The notes: a model not told the origin generated them from the sequence alone. A DNA stretch of 64,000 nucleotides from Catenulispora sp. EB89 (GCF_041261445.1 NZ_JBGCCU010000008.1:124001-188000), one strand, 5' to 3'. Numbered from the stretch's first letter, positions 15,914 to 24,897 are shown. Made by a program: numbers and translations.

Positions 15914-17296
15914 TCAACCTCCTGATGGCGAGGGCGATGCCGAGGGGGCGGTCGAGGACTCCAGGCTCGGCGCGGTCGGCGATGCGGGTTCGGGTTCGAT
16001 CACTGTTTCGACCGTAGCGGAGGGTTCTGACAAGTCGGCATCTTCCAGGTCAAGTCGCCGTACAGCGGGCAAAGCGAGCATCAGCGCGACCGTCGCGAAC
16101 TGGAACACCGCCCCGAACGCCAGGAACGCCCCGATCCCGAACGCCGCCCCCAACGGCCCGGCCGCCACCAGCCCGAGCGGCCCCAGCGCGAACGCGCCGA
16201 GCGTCTGGTACGCCGTGATCCGCCCCAGCACCTCGGCCGGCACCCGCGCCTGCATCACGGTGGTGTCCAGCGCGCCCCCGACCGCCCCGCCGACCCCGGT
16301 GACCGCCGCGGCCGCGCACACGAACGGCAGCGACAGGTCGCTGGCCAGCAGCGCGGGCGTGCAGACGTAGCCGAAGGTGGCGACCACCGAGATCAGGAAC
16401 GGCCGCTTCGGCCTGCGCCCCAGCAGCGCCAGCCCGCCGAGGATCGACCCCGCGCTGTTCGCGGCCAGCACCAGGCCCCACGCGCCGGCCCCGCCGAGCC
16501 GGTGCTCGGCCACCACCGGCCCCAGCACCAGATACGGGGCCCAGACCAGGGCGTTGAAGAGCGCGAACTGCAGCGTGCTCAGCCACAGCCAGGTCCGCGA
16601 GCGGAACTCGTCCCACCCGTCCCGCAGATCCCTGATGATCGTGGTCCGCTCGCCGGGCTCCGGCTGCGGCACGTGCGCCAGGCGCAGCAGCACCACGACG
16701 CTGACCGCGTAGCTCCCGGCGTCGATGAACAACACTGACGCCGGCCCCGCGGCCCCGCCGAAGGCCGCCGCGATCATGCCGCCGAGCGCGGGACCGGCGA
16801 CCCCCGCGCTGGACACCGCCACGCTGAGCATGGCGTTGGCGTCGCTCCGCCGCCCGGCCGGGATGAGCCGCGGGATCAGCGCCTGCAGCGAGGGGCTGAA
16901 GACGCCCTCGCCGACGCCGGACAGCGCCGCCGTGACGATCATCGCGGTCAGCGTGGCGTGCCCGGTGAGCACCAGCAGCCCGAAGGCCGCCTGCGCCCCG
17001 CAGCGCAGCAGGTCGGAGGCGATCATCACCTTCCGGCCGCCGAGCCGGTCCGCGAACACCCCGCCGAGCAGCAGGAGCAGGATCACCGGCACGATGCGCG
17101 CGGCCATCACCCAGCCCAGGCCGCCGGGCCCGGCGCCGGTGTGCAGGACGGCGAAGGCGGTGGCGACCGGGGCCATGGAGGTACCGAGCCGGGAGGTCAG
17201 GTAGCCGGTGAAGAACCACCGGAAGTCCTTGTCGGCCAGCGTGGAGAAGATTCGAGACACATCGGGAGCGTCGCCGCTCGGCAGAGTGCCGCTCAA
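15914..17296 (-). CDS. MFS transporter
   Basis: A 460-residue major facilitator protein with about 12 hydrophobic segments between residues ~25 and 415. The cytoplasmic loop 2-3 motif is FADRLGGRKVMIASD. The closest recognisable group is the MFS_3 / enterobactin-exporter-like family of drug and metabolite exporters. The C-terminus is a Ser/Pro/Glu tail. The start is taken as TTG at 17296. An internal GTG at residue 12 is an alternative, and neither has a clear ribosome site. It is the first gene of a three-gene minus-strand operon. Confidence 0.9.
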   Translation of the reverse strand: MSGTLPSGDAPDVSRIFSTLADKDFRWFFTGYLTSRLGTSMAPVATAFAVLHTGAGPGGLGWVMAARIVPVILLLLLGGVFADRLGGRKVMIASDLLRCGAQAAFGLLVLTGHATLTAMIVTAALSGVGEGVFSPSLQALIPRLIPAGRRSDANAMLSVAVSSAGVAGPALGGMIAAAFGGAAGPASVLFIDAGSYAVSVVVLLRLAHVPQPEPGERTTIIRDLRDGWDEFRSRTWLWLSTLQFALFNALVWAPYLVLGPVVAEHRLGGAGAWGLVLAANSAGSILGGLALLGRRPKRPFLISVVATFGYVCTPALLASDLSLPFVCAAAAVTGVGGAVGGALDTTVMQARVPAEVLGRITAYQTLGAFALGPLGLVAAGPLGAAFGIGAFLAFGAVFQFATVALMLALPAVRRLDLEDADLSEPSATVETVIEPEPASPTAPSLESSTAPSASPSPSGG

Positions 17297-17426
17297 GAGT
17301 TTTCTGCGCTTAAGTTGAGTCTCTTTGCATAAACTTTATGAGCGGCTATATCTGTCGCAGTAAACACCTGTCTTGACCAGTCGTACTACACTTCTTTTGG
17401 GCTCGCTGAAAGGAGGGAGCGGAAGC

Positions 17427-18248
17427 ATGTTTACTGCGGTAACTTCGGACTTCGCACCGCCGGTGGAATACGCGGTCGCGGTCGAGCGGTTCCTGGCCTC
17501 CGCCGGCCTGAGCGCGGCCTCGCAGCGGGTCTACCGGATCGCGCTGACCACCTGGTCCTGGCTGCTGGTCGAGCGCGAGTCGCCGGTCGGCCCGGCCCGC
17601 CGGGGCGCGCCGGCGCCGGTGGTACCGCTCGGGCAGCTCGACAGCGCCTCGGCACCGTCCCGCCTGGCCGCCGGCTTCGCCGCCCGCGAGGCGGCCGTCG
17701 GCGCCCGCACCGCGAACCGCGAACTGGCGATCCTCCGCAGCGCCCTGACCTGGTGGCGCGCCCGCGAATGGGTGGCCTGCGACCCGACCGCCGGCATCCG
17801 CCGCCGCACCGCGACCGCCCGAAGCGTCGAGCCGCTGAGCGACGAGCAGGCACGCGCGGTCCTGCGCCTCCGCGCGCCGCTGCGCGAACAAGCCCTGTGG
17901 CACGCGGTCTACGACAGCGGCGGCGGCATCGGGCGCATCCTCGCCCTGGACGTCCCCGACCTGGACCCGAACGGCCGCCGCACCCACCCCCGCCTCCCCG
18001 GCGAACCCCTGCACTGGCGCCCCACGACCGGACGCCTGCTGGCCCTGCTCGCCGCCGGACGCCCCACGGGCCCGCTGTTCCTGACCGACCGCCGCGCGCC
18101 CGCCGACACCCCCGCCCACGACCTGTGCCGGGTGACCGGCCGCGGCCGGCTGTCCTACCGCCGCGCGGCGGAGCTGTTCACCGCCGCGACGCAGGGCCTT
18201 GATGAGGCCGGACGCGGATGGACGCTGCGGCAGCTGCGCCGCGAGTGA
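17427..18248 (+). pseudogene. Truncated tyrosine recombinase/integrase-like protein
   Basis: A 273-residue protein with a clear AAAGGAGGG ribosome site at its ATG. The N-terminal half looks like the SAM-like core-binding domain of phage integrases (residues ~12-120). The region that should hold catalytic Arg I reads HAVYDSGGGIGRILALDVPDLD, where the conserved Arg of the GLRxxE motif is lost. The protein stops at WTLRQLRRE, exactly where the HxLRH box would begin, so the remaining Arg, His and Tyr are absent. It cannot be a working recombinase. It may be a decayed integrase or a repurposed DNA-binding protein. The next, broken glycosyltransferase suggests a decaying region. Confidence 0.75.
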
Positions 18249-18281
18249 CGCTGATGGCGCGTTAGTGCAGGTGACGAGGTA

Positions 18282-18739
18282 ATGCAGGTGACGAGCGTGG
18301 TGGCGCGTGACAGGCTGCTGCGAGTGGCCGACGATCTCGTGTGGTGGCCGCAGACGCCGACGGTGGACGAAGGCCGCGTCGCGGTCGTGACCGTCTCGTA
18401 CAACACGCTAGAGCTGACGGCGTTCCTGCTCTGGTCGCTGCGCACCATTGTGACCTGGCCGAAGCTGGAGATCGTGGTCGTGGACAACGGCTCCCGCGAC
18501 GGATCGGCGCGGTTCCTGGCCGAGGCGGCGAGCCGCGGGGTCTGCACTTCGCCGACGGCCACGTGATCCACCGCGGACGCGGCACCCTCGCCGCGGTCCA
18601 CGCCGCCGAGGAGCGGGACCACCCGCTCTACACGTGGGCCGAGACCCACCACGACGCGCACTACGCCGAAGTCCCCGGCGCGGACGAGCGTTACCGCGCG
18701 CTGCTCCAACGATTCCGCGATCAACCACACGTCATATAA
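18282..18739 (+). pseudogene. Glycosyltransferase family 2 remnant with internal deletion
   Basis: The first ~85 codons match the GT2 N-terminus (VAVVTVSYNTLELTAFLLWS, then VVVDNGSRDGSARFL). After about base 18545 the frame shifts. The following frame (to the stop at 18739) reads like a GT2 C-terminus: FADGHVIHRGRGTLAAV, then YTWAETHHDAHYAEVPGA. The centre of the enzyme, including the DxD-type metal site, is gone. The junction lies near 18535-18550. One deletion explains both the loss and the frameshift. Confidence 0.75.
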
Positions 18740-18839
18740 GCATCCTTAAACGATCTGTCTCCGCTGGACGGGTGATTCGGCTCCGGACTCCCGTCTAACT
18801 GCGTTAATGCCCCGCGGGAAGTGGTGCATAAGGGGACTT

Positions 18840-21170
18840 ATGGAGCCTGATGAGGGGGCGCGGCCGCTTCCGCGTCATCGTTTCGTGGAACTGCCGGTCT
18901 TCGGCATCGCCTCCGGGCGATCCGTCGGCGCAGTGCGAGCCGATGACGTCGCCGAGCTGAGGACGATCGCCGGGATCGAGGCGCGCGGGGAGCAGCTGGG
19001 GCGGGAGTCCGAACAGGCACCTGAGGAGGGTCCGGAGCTGGACCCGGAATCGGACCCGGCTGCCAGCACACCGACCCGCATCCCCGCCCTCGACGGACTC
19101 CGCGCCCTGGCCGTGGCCGCCGTCCTCCTCTATCATGCCGGCATCTCCCGGGCCCGCGGCGGCTTCCTCGGCGTCGACGTCTTCTTCGTCCTGTCCGGCT
19201 ACCTCATCACCGGCCTGCTCGCCCGCGAGTACCTCGCGACCGGTGCCGTAGCCCTGCGCCGCTTCTACCACCGCCGCGCGCGCCGCCTGCTGCCGGCGCT
19301 GTTCGTGGTCCTGGCGGCCGTCTGCGCTTACGTGGTGCTGCGGCTGCCCGGTGAGGCCGCGGGCTTCCGCGGCGACGCCACCGCCTCGCTGTTCTACGTC
19401 ACCAACTGGTGGTTCGTCGCCAAGGGCCAGTCCTACTTCGGCGGCACCGGCCGGCCGAGCCTGGTGATGCATCTGTGGTCGCTGGCCGTCGAGGAGCAGT
19501 TCTACGTCGTCTGGCCGGTGTTCCTGCTGGTCGCGCTCGGCCGGTCGCCGCAGTCGGAGCGCGCCGAGCGGATCAGGGCCCTGTGGCGTGCCGTCGGGTG
19601 GGCCACGCTGCTGGCGGTCTGCTCGGTCGGGCTGTCCGTCCTGCTCTACTCGCCGTGGCGCGACCCCTCCCGCGTCTACTACGGCACCGACACCCGCGCC
19701 TTCGAGCTGCTGATCGGCGTGCTGGCCGCGCTGATGCAGATCGCGCGGGAGAAGCCGGGGCGTGCGGTGGCGGCTGGAGCGGTGGCGGCCGGAGACGGAA
19801 ACGGTTCGACCGCGCAGACCCTGCGCCGCATCGCCGTCGAATCGGCGTCGTTCCTCACGTTGGCCGGCATCCTGTGGGCCTTCGCCGCCGTCCCCGCGTC
19901 CTCGCCCACGCTCTATCCGATGGGCCTCATCGCGGTGTCCATCGCCTCGGCCGTCCTTATCAGGACCCTGGTCTCCGGCACCGCGGTGTCCGGGCTGCTG
20001 TCCGGCCGGCCCTTCGTCTGGCTCGGCGAGCGCTCCTATGCGCTCTACCTGTGGCACTGGCCGATCTTCGACGTCACGCGCCCCGGCGTCGACGTCGCCT
20101 GGCCTCCGCAGACCGTGCTGCTGGTGCGCGTCCTGCTCTCCGTGGTGTTCGCCGACCTCACCTACCGCTTCATCGAGACGCCGATCCGTCACGGCGCCCT
20201 CGGCCGGGCCGCCGCGCGGGCGCGCGAGGCGTTCGGACGGCGCGAGCTCGGCGTGCCGCTGGCGACCGCCGGATCGGCGCTGGCCGTGCTCACGGCGGCC
20301 GCCATGCTCACCGACACGCTGGTCACGACCGCTGCCGCGCACCCTGTCGACGCGCGAGCCGTCGCCGTCGACAACCGGCCGGCCGCCGCCTTGGACGAGC
20401 CGCACGGCAGCGCGCCGCAACCTCACCCGCACGCCGCCTCGGTCGGCGGAGCCACCCCCTCCTACCCGACCGCGCTCCCGCCGCGTCCGGCGCACCCGCC
20501 GCGCGTGGCCCTGATCGGCGACTCGCAGGGCATGACCCTGTACATCAACCGGCCCCCGGACACCGCCGCCTACGTCCACCTCCTCGACGACACCACCGAA
20601 GGCTGCGACTTCCTCGGCGGCCGCATCAGCAGCGGCGCCGGCGACCGCCGCGACCTGGACGCCGAATGCGGCGCCACGGTCGCCAAGTGGGCCTCCCGGA
20701 TCGAGCGCGACCACGCCGACACCGCGCTGCTGATGGTCGGCGCCTGGGACCTGTTCGACGAGCAGGTGGACGGCGCCGCGCTGCCGTTCGGCAGCTCCGG
20801 CTGGGACGCGTACTTCACCGACCGGCTGGGCCAGGCCGTCAGCACCCTGAAGGCCACCGGCCTGCCGCAGCTCGACCTGGCGCTGCTGCCTTGTTACCGG
20901 CCGACCCACACTGCGGGGAGCTCCGGCGGCCTGTGGCCCGAGCGCGGCGACGATTCGCGGGTCGCGCACGTCAACACCCTGCTGGCGTCCTACGCCCAGG
21001 ACCCGGCGCACCACGTCCGCGCGCTCTACCCGCCGGCGCAGTTCTGCCAGGACCCGACCATCGCCTCCAGCCGCTCCTACCGCTGGGACGGGGTCCACTA
21101 CTACAAGCCGGGGGCGCGTCTCTATTTGCGGAACGCGATCCCCCAACTTCTGGAGGCGGACACGCCGTGA
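18840..21170 (+). CDS. Acyltransferase_3 / SGNH-hydrolase membrane protein (OafA-like)
   Basis: A 776-residue membrane O-acyltransferase. Residues ~80-450 hold about ten transmembrane helices with the family motifs ALDGLRALAVAAVLLYH, FLGVDVFFVLSGYLI and MHLWSLAVEEQFYVVWPV. A Pro/His-rich linker leads to a C-terminal SGNH domain beginning VALIGDSQGMTLY and ending in a WDGVHYYKPGARLY block. Such fusions usually O-acetylate cell-surface polysaccharides or glycolipids. The ATG at 18840 is chosen for its AAGGGGACTT. An upstream ATG at 18807 lacks a ribosome site. Its stop overlaps the GTG of the small gene downstream. Confidence 0.92.
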   Translation: MEPDEGARPLPRHRFVELPVFGIASGRSVGAVRADDVAELRTIAGIEARGEQLGRESEQAPEEGPELDPESDPAASTPTRIPALDGLRALAVAAVLLYHAGISRARGGFLGVDVFFVLSGYLITGLLAREYLATGAVALRRFYHRRARRLLPALFVVLAAVCAYVVLRLPGEAAGFRGDATASLFYVTNWWFVAKGQSYFGGTGRPSLVMHLWSLAVEEQFYVVWPVFLLVALGRSPQSERAERIRALWRAVGWATLLAVCSVGLSVLLYSPWRDPSRVYYGTDTRAFELLIGVLAALMQIAREKPGRAVAAGAVAAGDGNGSTAQTLRRIAVESASFLTLAGILWAFAAVPASSPTLYPMGLIAVSIASAVLIRTLVSGTAVSGLLSGRPFVWLGERSYALYLWHWPIFDVTRPGVDVAWPPQTVLLVRVLLSVVFADLTYRFIETPIRHGALGRAAARAREAFGRRELGVPLATAGSALAVLTAAAMLTDTLVTTAAAHPVDARAVAVDNRPAAALDEPHGSAPQPHPHAASVGGATPSYPTALPPRPAHPPRVALIGDSQGMTLYINRPPDTAAYVHLLDDTTEGCDFLGGRISSGAGDRRDLDAECGATVAKWASRIERDHADTALLMVGAWDLFDEQVDGAALPFGSSGWDAYFTDRLGQAVSTLKATGLPQLDLALLPCYRPTHTAGSSGGLWPERGDDSRVAHVNTLLASYAQDPAHHVRALYPPAQFCQDPTIASSRSYRWDGVHYYKPGARLYLRNAIPQLLEADTP

Positions 21171-21367
21171 TCGTCCCGGCGAACCTGGCCAGGTGGCCGG
21201 ACCTGCAAGCGGTGCTCGGGTCCGCGAACTGCCATGGGCGCCGGTGCTACTGCCAGCGGTTCAAGAGCCCTGGCAGTGATTGGAAGAACGTCTCCGATGA
21301 GGAGCGGGCGTTCCGGCTGCGGATGTCCTGGGCACCGGCGGCAGGGCGTCGCCGCGGCGTGTTGTGA
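21167..21367 (+). pseudogene. GNAT N-acetyltransferase N-terminal remnant
   Basis: A 66-codon frame that starts with a GTG overlapping the acyltransferase stop. It reads LARWPDLQAVLGSANCHGRRCYCQRFK and then a short helix, the usual beginning of a small GNAT family with a Cys-x-Cys-Gln motif. It loses similarity after EERAFRLRM and stops before any acetyl-CoA-binding motif. The TetR gene begins its end 45 bases later, so the rest of the gene is deleted. Confidence 0.6.
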
Positions 21368-21411
21368 TGCGCATCGATTTCTGAGTGCTTCTGGCCCCGC
21401 TCTGGCCCTGC

Positions 21412-22026
21412 TTACGTCGATGCGGCGCGCCCTCGCACCAGCGGCAGGAAGACCTCGTCCACGATCTCGACGACGACCTCGTCGGGGACCTCGGGAAGGC
21501 CCCGCACGGCGTACTCTCCGCGCAGCACCATGATCGGCAGCGAGGCGACGCGCGGATGGATGGCTTCGTGCGGAGCCTCGCCGCGCGCCACCGCGTGCTC
21601 CAGGAGCGTCAGCCACGCGGCGTCCATGGCGTTGCCGCCGGCCTGTTCGCGAAGGAGCGTGAGCAGGTCCGGGTCGTCTGCCGCCGCCGCGAGCAGGTTG
21701 CGGAGGACGGCGCCTTGGGGGGAGGACCAGGTCGTGTTCGCGGCTCGGAGCAGGGCCAGGGCGTCGCCGCGCAGCGTGCCGGTGTCCGGGACCTGTAGCT
21801 CGCCGGCGACCAGGTGGCGGTAGGCGGCCACACCGAGGGCGGCGCGGGCCGGCCAGCGGCGGTAGATCGCGTTCTTGTTCGTTCCGGCGCGCTGCGCCAC
21901 GCGGTCCATCGTCATGCCGCCGTAGCCGGATTCGCGGAGTTCCTCGGCGGCGGCCCGCAGGATCGCGTCCTCCAGCTCCGCGCCCCGGCGGCGGGTGGGG
22001 GTTTCGCGGTGCTGGTCGGGCGGCAT
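21412..22026 (-). CDS. TetR-family transcriptional regulator
   Basis: A 204-residue regulator with an N-terminal TetR helix-turn-helix (residues ~18-64; TMDRVAQRAGTNKNAIYRRW) and a TetR C-terminal ligand domain typical of actinomycete members (TetR_C_11-like). It is divergent from the TIM-barrel protein gene, and a palindrome lies between the two, so it probably represses both itself and that gene. Inducer unknown. Confidence 0.92.
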   Translation of the reverse strand: MPPDQHRETPTRRRGAELEDAILRAAAEELRESGYGGMTMDRVAQRAGTNKNAIYRRWPARAALGVAAYRHLVAGELQVPDTGTLRGDALALLRAANTTWSSPQGAVLRNLLAAAADDPDLLTLLREQAGGNAMDAAWLTLLEHAVARGEAPHEAIHPRVASLPIMVLRGEYAVRGLPEVPDEVVVEIVDEVFLPLVRGRAAST

Positions 22027-22047
22027 GGCGGGGTGTCCTTTCGAGGA

Positions 22048-22068
22048 TAGGGTACGCTACGTACCCTA
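22048..22068. promoter_or_regulatory. Candidate TetR operator
   Basis: A perfect 8-bp inverted repeat, TAGGGTAC at 22048-22055 and GTACCCTA at 22061-22068, with a 5-base spacer. It lies in the 69-base gap between the divergent TetR and TIM-barrel genes. Size and position fit a TetR dimer site covering both promoters. Confidence 0.7.
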
Positions 22069-22095
22069 AGCTTGCTTCCGTGATCGGAGATTGCG

Positions 22096-23163
22096 ATGCG
22101 CGTTTTCGGCGTCACGTACGACACCGGGTTCACGACCGCCGGGACCACCAACCACGAACCGTTCCTGCCGGACATTGTGCAGCGTGAGATGCGGGTGATC
22201 CGCGAGGACCTGCACTGCGATGCTGTGCGTATCACTGGCGGGGTCGCGGAGCGGTTGGAGATCGCCGCGCGTGCGGCGGCTGCGGTCGGGCTGGAGGTTT
22301 GGTACTGCCCGTTCACGAATGGGCTGAGTCGGGAGGAGCTGTTCGGGTTCCTGGTTGATGCGGCTGAGCGTGCTGAGCGGCTGCGTGCTGAGGGGGCACG
22401 GGTGGTTTTCCTTGCCGGGTCGGAGATCACGTTGTTCACCGATGGGTTTCTGCCGGGGGAGACGTTTCAGGAGCGGGCCGCGGTGTTGGGCGATCCGGTG
22501 CGGTTCCGGGGGTTGCTGCCGCGGTTGAACGTTGATCTGAACGCGTTCTTGGCGCGGGTGCTTGTCGAGGTTCGGGCTCGGTTTCGTGGGGTGGTCGGCT
22601 ATGCGTCGGTGGCGTTCGAGCGGGTGGACTGGACGCTGTTCGATGTGATTGCCAGCGATGCCGGGTACCGCGATGCGACCAATGCTGCGATGTTTCCTGA
22701 GGCGTTGAGGGCTCAGGTCTCGCAGGGGAAGCCGTTTGCCGTTACGGAGTTCGGCTGTGGCGCGTTTCGCGGTGCCGCTGCGTTGGCGTCGCGGGGCGAC
22801 GCGATTGTGGAGTGGGGCGAGGACGCGCGGCCGGCGCGGATGGCGGAGGGGACTGTTCGCGATGAGGAGGAGCAGGCCGGCTACGTGCGGGAGATGCTGG
22901 GGATCTACGACGCCGCCGGGGTCGAGGCGGCGTTCGTCTACACCTTCGCGCGCTGGGACATGCCGACGCTCGGGGACCGTGAGGCGGAGCCGGAGCGGGA
23001 CTTCGACGCGGCGAGTTTCGGGATCGTCAGGGTGCTGCCGCCGGGGGTTGCGGTGGGGGAGTATGCGGAGCTCAACTGGGAGCCGAAGTCCGCTTTCGGG
23101 GTAGTCGCAGAGTTCGGGCTTGCGCGGCGTGCGCGGCTCGCGGGGGTGGTGGAGGGCGCCTGA
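22096..23163 (+). CDS. TIM-barrel glycoside-hydrolase-like protein
   Basis: A 355-residue protein without signal peptide. The pattern of alternating strands and helices, together with TEFGCGAF (a nucleophile-type Glu at a strand end, near residue 219), points to a glycoside-hydrolase-like (beta/alpha)8 barrel. GSEITLF near residue 117 could hold the second acid. Close relatives in actinomycetes are often called 'abortive infection' proteins, but nothing here proves that role. Codon use is less G/C-biased at third positions than in its neighbours (many GTT, GCT, CGG/CGT choices), which may mark acquired DNA. It probably belongs to the TetR regulon. Confidence 0.7.
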   Translation: MRVFGVTYDTGFTTAGTTNHEPFLPDIVQREMRVIREDLHCDAVRITGGVAERLEIAARAAAAVGLEVWYCPFTNGLSREELFGFLVDAAERAERLRAEGARVVFLAGSEITLFTDGFLPGETFQERAAVLGDPVRFRGLLPRLNVDLNAFLARVLVEVRARFRGVVGYASVAFERVDWTLFDVIASDAGYRDATNAAMFPEALRAQVSQGKPFAVTEFGCGAFRGAAALASRGDAIVEWGEDARPARMAEGTVRDEEEQAGYVREMLGIYDAAGVEAAFVYTFARWDMPTLGDREAEPERDFDAASFGIVRVLPPGVAVGEYAELNWEPKSAFGVVAEFGLARRARLAGVVEGA

Positions 23164-23339
23164 GGGTTGTGCGCTCGGGGCGTGGGATCGTGGAAGAGTT
23201 GGCGGGCGCGGTTGCTTTTGTGAGTGGCGCGTAGCCGCCGTACCGCCCCGCCGCCCCATCACCGCCGCACCGCCGCCCATCACCGCCGGACCGCCGCCCC
23301 ATCACCGTCGCAGATCATCGCAGGATTGTAGGAGAGACC

Positions 23340-24119
23340 ATGCCGACCGTAGCGCTGCAGATTCCGACCCCCGACGGCCAGGCCGACGCTATCGCCGCCG
23401 TTCCCGAGGGCGGCGGGCGGCATCCGGGGGTGCTGCTGTACATGGACATCTTCGGCATCCGGCCCGAGCTGGAGCGCAAGGCCGTCGAGCTGGCCGAGCA
23501 CGGGTACTACGTGCTGGTCCCCAACGTGTTCTACCGGCACGGGACGGCGCCGCTGATCGACCTGCCCGACTTCGTCGGCGAGGACGAGCGGCACAAGGCG
23601 GTCGAACAGCTGCTGCCGATGTTGCAGGCGCTCACTTCGGAGCAGGCGCTGAGCGACGCCGAGGCGTACCTGACGTTCCTGTCGGAGCAGCCGGGCGTCA
23701 CCCCCGGCCCGGTCGCGGTGATGGGCTACTGCATGGGCGGCGGCCAGGCCCTGCGCACCGCCGCGGCGTTCCCCGACCAGGTGGCGGCCGTCGCATCCTT
23801 CCACGCCGGCAAGCTGGTCAACGACACGCCCGAGAGCCCCCACCGCGCCCTCATCCCGACGATCACCGCCGACGTCCACATCGGCCACGCCGAGACCGAC
23901 ATGCGCCCGGAGCACGTCGCCGAACTGAACAAGGCACTGGACGCGACGGGAGTGCGCTACACCTCGGAGATCTACCCGGGCACCGTGCACGGATTCACGA
24001 TGGCCGACACATCGGCCTTCAGCGCCGAGGGACTGCAGCTGCACTGGGACCGGCTGCTGGCGCTGCTCGGCGGCGCGCGGTTTGGGGCGGGGGCGGAGGC
24101 GGGGGCGGAGGCGGAGTGA
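23340..24119 (+). CDS. Dienelactone hydrolase family protein
   Basis: A 259-residue alpha/beta hydrolase. The Cys nucleophile is in MGYCMGGG (about residue 131), an acidic residue follows in the HIGHAETD segment, and the His is in TVHGFTM. That is the Cys-Asp-His triad of dienelactone hydrolases. The ATG has TAGGAGAGACC upstream. The C-terminal Gly/Ala/Glu run (AGAEAGAEAE) is low-complexity. It stands alone, so an aromatic-degradation role cannot be claimed. Confidence 0.9.
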   Translation: MPTVALQIPTPDGQADAIAAVPEGGGRHPGVLLYMDIFGIRPELERKAVELAEHGYYVLVPNVFYRHGTAPLIDLPDFVGEDERHKAVEQLLPMLQALTSEQALSDAEAYLTFLSEQPGVTPGPVAVMGYCMGGGQALRTAAAFPDQVAAVASFHAGKLVNDTPESPHRALIPTITADVHIGHAETDMRPEHVAELNKALDATGVRYTSEIYPGTVHGFTMADTSAFSAEGLQLHWDRLLALLGGARFGAGAEAGAEAE

Positions 24120-24240
24120 GCTGACCGCGGTGCGGTTGGGATGTGGGGTACAGGCGATTTTTACGGCTTCGCCTAAGGTTTGGTGACCTCGCTGGTTGGC
24201 GCAGTTCGGTTGATGGACTTGTTTCGCGCTGGCGGTTGCC

Positions 24241-24420
24241 GGTGTACGTGGACACGACCGCGCGCAGGTCGGGGCCTAGGCTTAGTGCCTTGGCGGCCGC
24301 CGGTGTGCATGGACACGACCGCGCGCAAGTCCGGGCTTAGGTGTGGTGCCTTGGCGGCTGGCGGTGCAGGCGTGCGGGACCGCGCGGTGGTGGTGCAGGT
24401 CTCTGCGGCGGTGCGCTGGC
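24241..24420. repeat. ~60-bp tandem repeats, block 1
   Basis: Three degenerate head-to-tail units, at about 24241-24301, 24302-24362 and 24363-24420. The first two share the core GGACACGACCGCGCGC, then a GGTC/AGTCC element, a GGGCCTAGG/GGGCTTAGG element and GTGCCTTGGCGGC. The third is eroded. The block lies in a gene-free stretch. No frame through it has coding bias. Function unknown. Confidence 0.65.
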
Positions 24421-24550
24421 GGTGTCGGTGGTTCGGCGGTGTTGGTGTCGGTGTCGGTGGTGCGTGCTATATCTATGTATAAGGGGTGATAATGCCCTAA
24501 CAAAATGCCGCCATGCCGACCCGCACCACCAGCCGGCGCTGGCTGCCGGC

Positions 24551-24715
24551 GGTTTTCGCGGACACGATCGCGCGGCGGTCCGACTTGCGCTGCGGTGCGT
24601 TGGCAGGCGGCGGTGTTCGTGGGCAAGACCACGCGCCGGTCGAGCTTGAGCGTGGCGCTTTGGCGGCTGGTGGTTTTCGTGTCCACGACCACGCACCGGT
24701 CCGAGTCACTGCGCA
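24551..24715. repeat. ~60-bp tandem repeats, block 2
   Basis: About three more units of the same family, beginning near 24551, 24611 and 24671. They carry the variants TTTTCGCGGACACGATCGCG, GTTCGTGGGCAAGACCACGC and TTTTCGTGTCCACGACCACG, each followed by a CGGTCCGA-like element and GCGTTGGC/GCTTTGGC. A lower-GC spacer (24465-24515) separates the two blocks. Confidence 0.65.
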
Positions 24716-24897
24716 CGCGTCATGTGGGCGGCCGTCTGCCGCGTTTGGTGGGCGCCAGAGGCCTCCGGCGGGCACTCTACAGCGAGGGGGCGACCCGCGC
24801 GACCTGCTGTTTGGCGGCGGCCCGCGACTGTTCGGCTATCCATCACGCTGTGCGTTACGCCGCGCTGCCTGCCAGCGGTGTTGCTTGTGGTCGCCGA

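Noticed and set aside
18804-21146. Minus-strand open frame (780 codons) opposite the acyltransferase
   Set aside because: The forward acyltransferase has all family motifs. The antisense product is low-complexity.
22096-23163. Abortive-infection phage-defence gene
   Set aside because: The annotation is common for relatives, but the sequence shows only a glycosidase-like barrel and no defence neighbours, so I did not make that call.
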